From Bolinopsis microptera (taxonomy: Eukaryota; Ctenophora; Tentaculata; Lobata; Bolinopsidae), in contig NC_087073.1 of the NCBI RefSeq assembly GCF_026151205.1, positions 19,312,837-19,372,836 of the forward strand: a stretch of 60,000 nt of DNA, given 5' to 3'. The notes below the pieces were generated by a model, which was given only the letters and a program-made list of their open reading frames with translations, was not told the origin of the DNA and ran no database searches. Positions 33,811 through 45,465 of the stretch are shown here, one piece after another (position 1 is the stretch's first letter; the number at the start of each line of letters is the position of its first letter). The translations under genes were made by a program, and so were the position numbers.

Positions 33811-33990
33811 AAACTGTAAAACTGTATCATAATATTATTATGCTTTTAACATCATCTGTTGTGATATACATGACAAAGGGTTGGAAACGTACAGTAACCT
33901 TACTACATGTATATTGCAATTACACAATATTATGTGAACGACTCCTAACCCCTTATAGGCTCTATAAGTATTGAATAATGATAACTGCAG

Positions 33991-35360
33991 GGTTTCAAAA
34001 TGTACAAGGCATCATATCAAAGATTGCATATGCCCGAAAGAAGGACAAATCCAATCTCTGGATGTATGGAAAGCTGTCAACCTTCCAGAAAAGGACTGTT
34101 CAAAGGAACACTTAAATCCCTCCGACAGGTAATTATTATAAATAATAATTTAGTCTTCATTATGTCAAATCACCTACTATAATGAAGAACTAAAATTGTT
34201 GTATTAACCAAGTTTAATGTGACTCAATTTTGGTGGAACTTTAGAATTTGGACGTTATATCTATCATGTTCATCTTAAATCTCATATTATATACTCAATA
34301 TTCAATTAAACAGACAAAGATAACCTCTCTAGGCCCTCTGGTGGTGACGTATAAGTGCTTTCTCAGTACTTTCTCTCGCTTTTGGACAAATCCAGTGAGT
34401 TAACTTTTTATCAGTGGTCGACCGGGGGCAGGATTCTGACCGGGGCCGGGGAGCCCCAATATGGCCGGGGCTGACCACTGAGAATTGGCCGGGGCCGGGG
34501 TTTACCCCCGGCGAATTGCCAATTTTTGGCCGGGGCCGGGAAGGGCGGGGGGTTGTGATTTTGGCCGGGGCACCGGGCGACCACTGCTTTTTATGTCACG
34601 ATTTTTAAAACTTTATTCATAAGTTTATGAAACATCAAAACTTTGCATGCTCTGCATTATGTAAAGTCAATCATGCACTAGAGCACAGTTCACTGTAATA
34701 TGCTAGAGTGATTTATACTCAATAGCTATGTGAAAAGTGGCTCAAGGAGGGGAGACCGACGTAAACAATTTTGAATTGGTAGAAGTTAAGTTTAGGCTTT
34801 AATGAAAAACTATTTAAAGAATATCATTCTTTTACCACAGACATAAGACTTTGCCGTAGGGTATACAAAAATGTGACCATTCATCAATTTTTAGAGTGCT
34901 GTATCTGTACCCGAATAGAAATAAAGGATTTTAATGAAACAGTTTTCTTCCGCTCTGAAAGTGAACGAATGACAAAACAGTCTAGAAAATTCCTCGCCCT
35001 GCTGCAGAAGATCAATCCTGGGTTGTGCTCACCAAATCAAACCTCTTTTTTGTGTATTCAGTGTCTTAACTATGTAAAAGACAACTATAACAGGGTGAGT
35101 GGTTTCCTCCTGTTTTACTAACATTTAAAAACATTATTATTCAAAGGTAAATAGACAGCGAGTAGTAATTTTCAATCCATTTCTATCGGATTTGCAAACT
35201 TTTAAAATGATATAACACTTGTACGATCTCAAACTTATGTGATATGATACTGTTGATATAAACGTGGTAAGTAATAAAGTATTTGCAGGTGTACAGTGCT
35301 GTTTCTGAAATTGACGAATCCTCTTGTGATGAAGATTGAAGAAGCTATTGCCATCCAAGT
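33991..35360 (+). pseudogene. Exon fragments of a cysteine-rich gene carried in element C
   Basis: Exon-like piece 33991-34128 with AG/GT borders encodes CTRHHIKDCICPKEG and VWKAVNLPEKDCSKEHL, with spaced Cys/His residues. A second piece, 34841-35092 with AG/GT borders, encodes FLECCICTRIEIKD and FLCIQCLNYV, two CxxC-type pairs. A third starts at 35290 after TTGCAG and soon hits a stop. Phases between pieces do not join cleanly. It looks like a broken spliced gene captured by, or inserted into, the transposon. Zinc binding is inferred from the cysteine pattern; no family is named. Confidence 0.4.
34412..34586. mobile_element. GC-rich hAT MITE, 175 bp, perfect 8-bp target duplication
   Basis: Begins CAGTGGTCGACCGGGGG and ends with its near reverse complement. 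CTTTTTAT flanks it at 34404-34411 and 34587-34594. The body is built from GGCCGGGGCCGGGG-like motifs, far more GC-rich than its surroundings. Confidence 0.92.
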
Positions 35361-35697
35361 GGAAAAAGTCCCGCCTTTGTCACCCTCCTCGAATAGAACT
35401 TAGAAAATGTGGAGACTTTCTTCATTTAGTTCCCAATCAAGTGGACCAGATGTTGATTTGTTTGAAATGGACTGAGACTTGTGTTTCATATGCCAGGTTG
35501 AACAGGTTTGTGTGACACTTTTGCTCGCAAATATAATTATTATGTAACATATTATCTCGATTTAATTTTAAGAGTATCAGAGGTTATTCTTCTTTAACAA
35601 TACGAATTTCCCTAGATAAGACGTTAGAAACGAAAAAGGATAGTCTGATTCAAGGAAAAGATAAAAGTTTCTTCGTCGATTTCGCAACATACTATCT

Positions 35698-35928
35698 GTG
35701 GACATCTACAGAAATCGTCAGGATCTGTGCAACATCGATGTTAATCCTGATTCGCACATGACCAAGTGCCCTGTTCTTAACCCTGAGAGTCTCGGAAAAT
35801 ATCTCTATAGCAAGCTAGGTAGATATCACAAAACATGTCGTTTGAGGTACAGCAACTCGAGGGTGAAACAATTGAAGGGTAAATTATCTGAAGCTGTAAG
35901 TTTAAAACCTGTCTCTAAGGCAGGTTTT
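35698..35928 (+). pseudogene. Fragment with YHKTCRLRYSN motif
   Basis: 77-codon frame ending in KLGRYHKTCRLRYSNSRVKQLKG. The '(W/Y)HKxCR...' pattern is common in uncharacterised invertebrate proteins. Sequence downstream to about 36300 shows decayed in-frame pieces with stops. It may belong to the same captured gene as 33991-35360. Family function unknown. Confidence 0.35.
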
Positions 35929-36578
35929 TAAATGGAAAGACACGTGTCCACGCACGACAACACCAATGCTGCATTAATGAGTGCAGGTATTGACGCTGTA
36001 CGGACCTTTTAACTGGAGCAGGAGAATGTTTTACCAGAACTGTACCTCGTGTCTGACCCGAAGCTTAAGTACAATGACTATGTGACGTCTAATTTATCTG
36101 AGAACGCTGCAAACTCCAGCAATGTTTAATCTGATCACATCAGTTTTCAGAAAGACAATGTCGGTAAGACGAGTTTGTTTCGACATCTAATCTTGCCGCA
36201 ACAATAGATGCGGATAGAGATGATAACACTTTAACAAAGACAGCACTCATAAAGGAGATTAGAAAAGAAATCTTTCAATGTAGAAACGAATTCTATCAGC
36301 TATGTTCGATTTACTGATCGGTGGCATCTGTAGAAATATAGTGTTTATGTGGATTAATCTGTTAAAGCAGGGCTATTGTATCATTTTAACATTAACTTTG
36401 CATAGTGATGATACTTTTATTGTGTCTCTTGTGATTATCTATTTCTAAGTTTCTACAGTGTTACGGTACCACGAGGTTTCTGGCACAGTGACGCGCTTTT
36501 GAGCAAATATCGTGCTAGATAAGTCACGCGCCGCGAGGGCTACTTGAGAGCGTTTTGCCGGATTTTTGCCGGATTTTT

Positions 36579-39500
36579 GCCGGATTCTTGAATAACGGAA
36601 AATTGTATTGATAAATGTTCTTTAAACTCTTCAAATAGTTAGAGCACTATAATACGGTCAATTTCAGGGAGTATAAAAAAATTTCTTCGTCTGTGAGTGG
36701 AGATACAAGGTCAAACACAAGAAAATATCTTCATTTGGCCAGAATTTTTGCCGGATTCTTGAATAACGGAAAATTGTATTGATAAATGTTCTTTAAACTC
36801 TTCAAATAGTTAGAGCACTATAATACGGTCAATTTCAGGGAGTATAAAAAAATTTCTTCGTCTGTGAGTGGAGATACAAGGTCAAACACAAGAAAATATC
36901 TTCATTTGGCCAGAATTTTTGCCGGATTCTTGAATAACGGAAAATTGTATTGATAAATGTTCTTTAAACTCTTCAAATAGTTAGAGCACTATAATACGGT
37001 CAATTTCAGGGAGTATAAAAAAATTTCTTCGTCTGTGAGTGGAGATACAAGGTCAAACACAAGAAAATATCTTCATTTGGCCAGAATTTTTGCCGGATTC
37101 TTGAATAACGGAAAATTGTATTGATAAATGTTCTTTAAACTCTTCAAATAGTTAGAGCACTATAATACGGTCAATTTCAGGGAGTATAAAAAAATTTCTT
37201 CGTCTGTGAGTGGAGATACAAGGTCAAACACAAGAAAATATCTTCATTTGGCCAGAATTTTTGCCGGATTCTTGAATAACGGAAAATTGTATTGATAAAT
37301 GTTCTTTAAACTCTTCAAATAGTTAGAGCACTATAATACGGTCAATTTCAGGGAGTATAAAAAAATTTCTTCGTCTGTGAGTGGAGATACAAGGTCAAAC
37401 ACAAGAAAATATCTTCATTTGGCCAGAATTTTTGCCGGATTCTTGAATAACGGAAAATTGTATTGATAAATGTTCTTTAAACTCTTCAAATAGTTAGAGC
37501 ACTATAATACGGTCAATTTCAGGGAGTATAAAAAAATTTCTTCGTCTGTGAGTGGAGATACAAGGTCAAACACAAGATAATATCTTCATTTGGCCAGAAT
37601 TTTTGCCGGATTCTTGAATAACGGAAAATTGTATTGATAAATGTCCTTTAAACTCTTCAAATAGTTAGAGCACTATAATACGGTCAATTTCAGGGAGTAT
37701 AAAAAAATTTCTTCGTCTGTGAGTGGAGATACAAGGTCAAACACAAGAAAATATCTTCATTTGGCCAGAATTTTTGCCGGATTCTTGAAGAACGGAAAAT
37801 TGTATTGATAAATGTTCTTTAAACTCTTCAAATAGTTAGAACATTATAATACAGTCAATTTCAGGGAGTATAAAAAAATTTCTTCGTCTGTGAGTGGAGA
37901 TACAAGGTCAAACACAAGAAAATATCTTCATTTGGCCAGAATTTTTGCCGGATTCTTGAATAACGGAAAATTGTATTGATAAATGTCCTTTAAACTCTTC
38001 AAATAGTTAGAGCACTATAATACGGTCAATTTCAGGGAGTATAAAAAAATTTCTTCGTCTGTGAGTGGAGATACAAGGTCAAACACAAGAAAATATCTTC
38101 ATTTGGCCAGAATTTTTGCCGGATTCTTGAATAACGGAAAATTGTATTGATAAATGTCCTTTAAACTCTTCAAATAGTTAGAGCACTATAATACAGTCAA
38201 TTTCAGGGAGTATAAAAAAATTTCTTCGTCTGTGAGTGGAGATACAAGGTCAAACACAAGAAAATATCTTCATTTGGCCAGAATTTTTGCCGGATTCTTG
38301 AATAACGGAAAATTGTATTGATAAATGTTCTTTAAACTCTTCAAATAGTTAGAGCACTATAATACGGTCAATTTCAGGGAGTATAAAAAATTTCTTCGTC
38401 TGTGAGTGGAGATACAAGGTCAAACACAAGAAAATATCTTCATTTGGCCAGAATTTTTGCCGGATTCTTGAATAACGGAAAATTGTATTGATAAATGTTC
38501 TTTAAACTCTTCAAATAGTTAGAGCACTATAATACGGTCAATTTCAGGGAGTATAAAAAAATTTCTTCGTCTGTGAGTGGAGATACAAGGTCAAACACAA
38601 GAAAATATCTTCATTTGGCCAGAATTTTTGCCGGATTCTTGAATAACGGAAAATTGTATTGATAAATGTTCTTTAAACTCTTCAAATAGTTAGAGCACTA
38701 TAATACGGTCAATTTCAGGGAGTATAAAAAAATTTCTTCGTCTGTGAGTGGAGATACAAGGTCAAACACAAGAAAATATCTTCATTTGGCCAGAATTTTT
38801 GCCGGATTCTTGAATAACGGAAAATTGTATTGATAAATGTTCTTTAAACTCTTCAAATAGTTAGAGCACTATAATACGGTCAATTTCAGGGAGTATAAAA
38901 AAATTTCTTCGTCTGTGAGTGGAGATACAAGGTCAAACACAAGAAAATATCTTCATTTGGCCAGAATTTTTGCCGGATTCTTGAATAACGGAAAATTGTA
39001 TTGATAAATGTTCTTTAAACTCTTCAAATAGTTAGAGCACTATAATACGGTCAATTTCAGGGAGTATAAAAAAATTTCTTCGTCTGTGAGTGGAGATACA
39101 AGGTCAAACACAAGAAAATATCTTCATTTGGCCAGAATTTTTGCCGGATTCTTGAATAACGGAAAATTGTATTGATAAATGTTCTTTAAACTCTTCAAAT
39201 AGTTAGAGCACTATAATACGGTCAATTTCAGGGAGTATAAAAAAATTTCTTCGTCTGTGAGTGGAGATACAAGGTCAAACACAAGAAAATATCTTCATTT
39301 GGCCAGAATTTTTGCCGGATTCTTGAATAACGGAAAATTGTATTGATAAATGTTCTTTAAACTCTTCAAATAGTTAGAGCACTATAATACGGTCAATTTC
39401 AGGGAGTATAAAAAAATTTCTTCGTCTGTGAGTGGAGATACAAGGTCAAACACAAGAAAATATCTTCATTTGGCCAGAATTTTTGCCGGATTCTTGAATA

Positions 39501-42500
39501 ACGGAAAATTGTATTGATAAATGTTCTTTAAACTCTTCAAATAGTTAGAGCACTATAATACGGTCAATTTCAGGGAGTATAAAAAAATTTCTTCGTCTGT
39601 GAGTGGAGATACAAGGTCAAACACAAGAAAATATCTTCATTTGGCCAGAATTTTTGCCGGATTCTTGAATAACGGAAAATTGTATTGATAAATGTTCTTT
39701 AAACTCTTCAAATAGTTAGAGCACTATAATACGGTCAATTTCAGGGAGTATAAAAAAATTTCTTCGTCTGTGAGTGGAGATACAAGGTCAAACACAAGAA
39801 AATATCTTCATTTGGCCAGAATTTTTGCCGGATTCTTGAATAACGGAAAATTGTATTGATAAATGTTCTTTAAACTCTTCAAATAGTTAGAGCACTATAA
39901 TACGGTCAATTTCAGGGAGTATAAAAAAATTTCTTCGTCTGTGAGTGGAGATACAAGGTCAAACACAAGAAAATATCTTCATTTGGCCAGAATTTTTGCC
40001 GGATTCTTGAATAACGGAAAATTGTATTGATAAATGTTCTTTAAACTCTTCAAATAGTTAGAGCACTATAATACGGTCAATTTCAGGGAGTATAAAAAAA
40101 TTTCTTCGTCTGTGAGTGGAGATACAAGGTCAAACACAAGAAAATATCTTCATTTGGCCAGAATTTTTGCCGGATTCTTGAATAACGGAAAATTGTATTG
40201 ATAAATGTTCTTTAAACTCTTCAAATAGTTAGAGCACTATAATACGGTCAATTTCAGGGAGTATAAAAAAATTTCTTCGTCTGTGAGTGGAGATACAAGG
40301 TCAAACACAAGAAAATATCTTCATTTGGCCAGAATTTTTGCCGGATTCTTGAATAACGGAAAATTGTATTGATAAATGTTCTTTAAACTCTTCAAATAGT
40401 TAGAGCACTATAATACGGTCAATTTCAGGGAGTATAAAAAAATTTCTTCGTCTGTGAGTGGAGATACAAGGTCAAACACAAGAAAATATCTTCATTTGGC
40501 CAGAATTTTTGCCGGATTCTTGAATAACGGAAAATTGTATTGATAAATGTTCTTTAAACTCTTCAAATAGTTAGAGCACTATAATACGGTCAATTTCAGG
40601 GAGTATAAAAAAATTTCTTCGTCTGTGAGTGGAGATACAAGGTCAAACACAAGAAAATATCTTCATTTGGCCAGAATTTTTGCCGGATTCTTGAATAACG
40701 GAAAATTGTATTGATAAATGTCTTTAAACTCTTCAAATAGTTAGAGCACTATAATACGGTCAATTTCAGGGAGTATAAAAAAATTTCTTCGTCTGTGAGT
40801 GGAGATACAAGGTCAAACACAAGAAAATATCTTCATTTGGCCAGAATTTTTGCCGGATTCTTGAATAACGGAAAATTGTATTGATAAATGTTCTTTAAAC
40901 TCTTCAAATAGTTAGAGCACTATAATACGGTCAATTTCAGGGAGTATAAAAAAATTTCTTCGTCTGTGAGTGGAGATACAAGGTCAAACACAAGAAAATA
41001 TCTTCATTTGGCCAGAATTTTTGCCGGATTCTTGAATAACGGAAAATTGTATTGATAAATGTTCTTTAAACTCTTCAAATAGTTAGAGCACTATAATACG
41101 GTCAATTTCAGGGAGTATAAAAAAATTTCTTCGTCTGTGAGTGGAGATACAAGGTCAAACACAAGAAAATATCTTCATTTGGCCAGAATTTTTGCCGGAT
41201 TCTTGAATAACGGAAAATTGTATTGATAAATGTTCTTTAAACTCTTCAAATAGTTAGAGCACTATAATACGGTCAATTTCAGGGAGTATAAAAAAATTTC
41301 TTCGTCTGTGAGTGGAGATACAAGGTCAAACACAAGAAAATATCTTCATTTGGCCAGAATTTTTGCCGGATTCTTGAATAACGGAAAATTGTATTGATAA
41401 ATGTTCTTTAAACTCTTCAAATAGTTAGAGCACTATAATACGGTCAATTTCAGGGAGTATAAAAAAATTTCTTCGTCTGTGAGTGGAGATACAAGGTCAA
41501 ACACAAGAAAATATCTTCATTTGGCCAGAATTTTTGCCGGATTCTTGAATAACGGAAAATTGTATTGATAAATGTTCTTTAAACTCTTCAAATAGTTAGA
41601 GCACTATAATACGGTCAATTTCAGGGAGTATAAAAAAATTTCTTCGTCTGTGAGTGGAGATACAAGGTCAAACACAAGAAAATATCTTCATTTGGCCAGA
41701 ATTTTTGCCGGATTCTTGAATAACGGAAAATTGTATTGATAAATGTTCTTTAAACTCTTCAAATAGTTAGAGCACTATAATACGGTCAATTTCAGGGAGT
41801 ATAAAAAAATTTCTTCGTCTGTGAGTGGAGATACAAGGTCAAACACAAGAAAATATCTTCATTTGGCCAGAATTTTTGCCGGATTCTTGAATAACGGAAA
41901 ATTGTATTGATAAATGTTCTTTAAACTCTTCAAATAGTTAGAGCACTATAATACGGTCAATTTCAGGGAGTATAAAAAAATTTCTTCGTCTGTGAGTGGA
42001 GATACAAGGTCAAACACAAGAAAATATCTTCATTTGGCCAGAATTTTTGCCGGATTCTTGAATAACGGAAAATTGTATTGATAAATGTTCTTTAAACTCT
42101 TCAAATAGTTAGAGCACTATAATACGGTCAATTTCAGGGAGTATAAAAAAATTTCTTCGTCTGTGAGTGGAGATACAAGGTCAAACACAAGAAAATATCT
42201 TCATTTGGCCAGAATTTTTGCCGGATTCTTGAATAACGGAAAATTGTATTGATAAATGTTCTTTAAACTCTTCAAATAGTTAGAGCACTATAATACGGTC
42301 AATTTCAGGGAGTATAAAAAAATTTCTTCGTCTGTGAGTGGAGATACAAGGTCAAACACAAGAAAATATCTTCATTTGGCCAGAATTTTTGCCGGATTCT
42401 TGAATAACGGAAAATTGTATTGATAAATGTTCTTTAAACTCTTCAAATAGTTAGAGCACTATAATACGGTCAATTTCAGGGAGTATAAAAAAATTTCTTC

Positions 42501-42903
42501 GTCTGTGAGTGGAGATACAAGGTCAAACACAAGAAAATATCTTCATTTGGCCAGAATTTTTGCCGGATTCTTGAATAACGGAAAATTGTATTGATAAATG
42601 TTCTTTAAACTCTTCAAATAGTTAGAGCACTATAATACGGTCAATTTCAGGGAGTATAAAAAAATTTCTTCGTCTGTGAGTGGAGATACAAGGTCAAACA
42701 CAAGAAAATATCTTCATTTGGCCAGAATTTTTGCCGGATTCTTGAATAACGGAAAATTGTATTGATAAATGTTCTTTAAACTCTTCAAATAGTTAGAGCA
42801 CTATAATACGGTCAATTTCAGGGAGTATAAAAAAATTTCTTCGTCTGTGAGTGGAGATACAAGGTCAAACACAAGAAAATATCTTCATTTGGCCAGAATT
42901 TTT
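36579..42903. repeat. 171-bp satellite array, 37 tandem copies
   Basis: The unit begins GCCGGATTCTTGAATAACGG and ends GGCCAGAATTTTT. Starts recur every 171 bp (36579, 36750, 36921 ... 42733), with two units one base short (near 38388 and 40721). Most units are identical. Variants cluster between about 37570 and 38210 (ATGTCCTTT for ATGTTCTTT; AACATTATAATACAG for AGCACTATAATACGG). Two partial TTTTTGCCGGA repeats precede the array. Near-identity points to very recent amplification. Confidence 0.97.
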
Positions 42904-43712
42904 TAGACTTAAAAATTTAAATTAATTTAAAACTAAATTTTCAAGCCACAAATTTTATTGCTGAAGCAGGAACCTACTGTGTAAATTTAATAAGTCTAAC
43001 ATGGTAATAGAGAGATGATATAAAGTAGGACTTTCTGAACCGATCGTAGCTCGGTCGTGGGGATGAACATACTATGTAACATAATCTTCCAGGGTCTAAT
43101 CAAGATGGAAGTTTGGGATCATCTAATAACTCAGCAGGATCCATCCGCAGAGGACTTGGTATCGTACACCCCACTATACTGTCGAAGTCGGAAAAACCGG
43201 AACCCACGTAGACCTACAATGATAATTTTCTGTGATCAGTAACTTCACAGATTACTATTTGGATTAAACTAGATTTAAAAGAAGTTAGACGATTGCTCAT
43301 TTAACCAATTGGCAAAATAAACGTTTTACAACTTCACATCAACATGAACATGAAAATGTTTCCAAGATTCAAAAAACATTGAATTCACTTTGAATAAAGA
43401 CAAAAACCGTTCGGACTTACTTACTTCGGTGCAAATTGTGACAGTAAGTTCGAACACTGCGAATCTGTAAGCAGACCGAGTCTTTGTTAAGAGTTTGACA
43501 GTGAATTATTTGTCCTGCTAAACAGATTCTGGCAGTGAGCTGGTTAAAGGGAGGTCACGTGTCAGAAACGCTGGCCAATTACAGACTATTACGTGGCAGT
43601 GCAGAGTGTCACACGACATATGCATGTGCCAGTGTAGATGCAGATGGAGGAGCACGTGACTATAACGTGGTCTCTCATGCACATAGTGCTTCAAGTAAAT
43701 TAGCTCCAGCTT
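42904..43712. other. Spacer between the direct and inverted satellite arrays
   Basis: 809 bp of ordinary unique-looking sequence, the potential loop of a giant foldback. No convincing gene. Confidence 0.6.
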
Positions 43713-44846
43713 TTTTATACTCCCTGAAATTGACCGTATTATAGTGCTCTAACTATCTGAAGAGTTTAAAGAAAATTTATCAATACAATTTTCCGTTATT
43801 CAAGAATCCGGCAAAAATTCTGGCCAAATGAAGATATTTTCTTGTGTTTGACCTTGTATCTCCACTCACAGACGAAGAAATTTTTTTATACTCCCTGAAA
43901 TTGACCGTATTATAGTGTTCTAACTATTTGAAGAGTTTAAAGAACATTTATCAATACAATTTTCCGTTATTTAAGAATCCGGCAAAAATTCTGGCCAAAT
44001 GAAGATATTTTCTTGTGTTTGACCTTGTATCTCCACTCACAGACGAAGAAATTTTTTTATACTCCCTGAAATTGACCGTATTATAGTGCTCTAACTATTT
44101 GAAGAGTTTAAAGAACATTTATCAATACAATTTTCCGTTATTCAAGAATCCGGCAAAAATTCTGGCCAAATGAAGATATTTTCTTGTGTTTGACCTTGTA
44201 TCTCCACTCACAGACGAAGAAATTTTTTTATACTCCCTGAAATTGACCGTATTATAGTGCTCTAACTATTTGAAGAGTTTAAAGAACATTTATCAATACA
44301 ATTTTCCGTTATTCAAGAATCCGGCAAAAATTCTGGCCAAATGAAGATATTTTCTTGTGTTTGACCTTGTATCTCCACTCACAGACGAAGAAATTTTGTT
44401 ATACTCCCTGAAATTGACCGTATTATAGTGCTCTAACTATTTGAAGAGTTTAAAGGACATTTATCAATACAATTTTCCGTTATTCAAGAATCCGGCAAAA
44501 ATTCTGGCCAAATGAAGATATTTTCTTGTGTTTGACCTTGTATCTCCACTCACAGACGAAGAAATTTTTTTATACTCCCTGAAATTGACCGTATTATAGT
44601 GCTCTAACTATTTGAAGAGTTTAAAGAACATTTATCAATACAATTTTCCGTTATTCAAGAATCCGGCAAAAATTCTGGCCAAATGAAGATATTTTCTTGT
44701 GTTTGACCTTGTATCTCCACTCACAGACGAAGAAATTTTTTTATACTCCCTGAAATTGACTGTATTATAATGTTCTAACTATTTGAAGAGTTTAAAGAAC
44801 ATTTATCAATACAATTTTCCGTTATTCAAGAATCCGGCAAAAAAAT
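43713..44846. repeat. Inverted 171-bp satellite array, about 6.6 copies
   Basis: Same 171-bp unit in reverse complement. It carries the same rare variants as the direct array: AAAGGACAT (near 44453) and CTGTATTATAATGTTCTAAC (44759-44778). Shared variants mean the two arrays derive from one another rather than independently. Inverted CCGGCAAAAATCCGGC near 45036 mirrors the left edge of the direct array. Confidence 0.95.
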
Positions 44847-45462
44847 CAGCGCCAAATAACAAAACTTATCCTTGTGTTTCAGGTATTGCCTAGTGATCGC
44901 TATGTCTATATTACTTCACAGTGGTATATGTGGAAGTTGGTATTATCCTGTTAATATTTGCCGAGTTTTGTGGACAGTTGGCCATGATTTCAAGTGATAT
45001 TTTGGAAAAGTTTGGGAAATTTGCAGCGCGATTATCCGGCAAAAATCCGGCAATTCTGGTCTCAAGTACTTCTGCGCGCCGCAACCGAATCAGATTTAAG
45101 TGCACTTTTTTCATTGTAAACACTACATACGACGCACAACACGTTCTACGAGGTCGAAATTTTCGAGGTCTCTAACACCGGAATGGAGCAATATTTAGAC
45201 GATCTGACACTTTCTGGGGCTTAAGCAACCTAAGAGAAATTAGGGGAACAACTCAGAAAAAATTTTTAGTCGATATTCCGGTGTCTGTAGATGTTCGAAG
45301 TTTTGGCAGTAAAGTGCTCACAACACAGCTTCTGAAGGCTCTAGAAGGTTCCCGATACCGTCAGAGTGTTCAGTACACTCCATTCTATCATATAAGAACC
45401 CTAAAAGAAGTCCCAGGGCTCGAGCAGAGAAGTGCAATATTTGCCCGTAAGAGCCTCTACTA
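44847..45462. other. Right subterminal region of element C
   Basis: Includes a segment near 45025-45090 (CCGGCAAAAATCCGGCA ... CTCAAGTACTTCTGCGCGCC) that is an imperfect inverted match to 36523-36580 (CGCGCC ... TACTTGAGAG ... TTGCCGGATTTTTGCCGG). The remainder has no recognised gene. Confidence 0.6.
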
Positions 45463-45465
45463 TTA

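Larger units (their letters stand above)
30047..45462. mobile_element. Element C: 15.4-kb DNA transposon with TTA target duplication
   Basis: The left terminus TAGTAGGAGCTGTTACGGG and the reverse complement of the right terminus, TAGTAGAGGCTCTTACGGG, match at 16 of 19 bases. TTA flanks both sides (30044-30046 and 45463-45465). Deleting 30047-45462 plus one TTA rejoins the ORF2 halves of B in frame (1,480 + 1,496 = 2,976 nt). A 3-bp TTA duplication fits PIF/Harbinger (TWA) but some other superfamilies also make 3-bp duplications. No transposase is recognisable inside, so the element is non-autonomous or its transposase is lost. Confidence 0.88.

Noticed and set aside
36579-42903. CRISPR array
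   Set aside because: The whole 171-bp unit is repeated with no unique spacers, in a eukaryotic genome.
36579-42903. Primate alpha satellite because of the 171-bp unit
   Set aside because: Only the length agrees. The AT/CCGG-containing sequence has no resemblance that I can see, and the host is an invertebrate.
30031-45462. Polinton/Maverick with a 6-bp CCTCTA duplication
   Set aside because: CCTCTA occurs on both sides, but joining there puts ORF2 out of frame. Joining at TTA restores the frame, and no polymerase, integrase or capsid gene is present.
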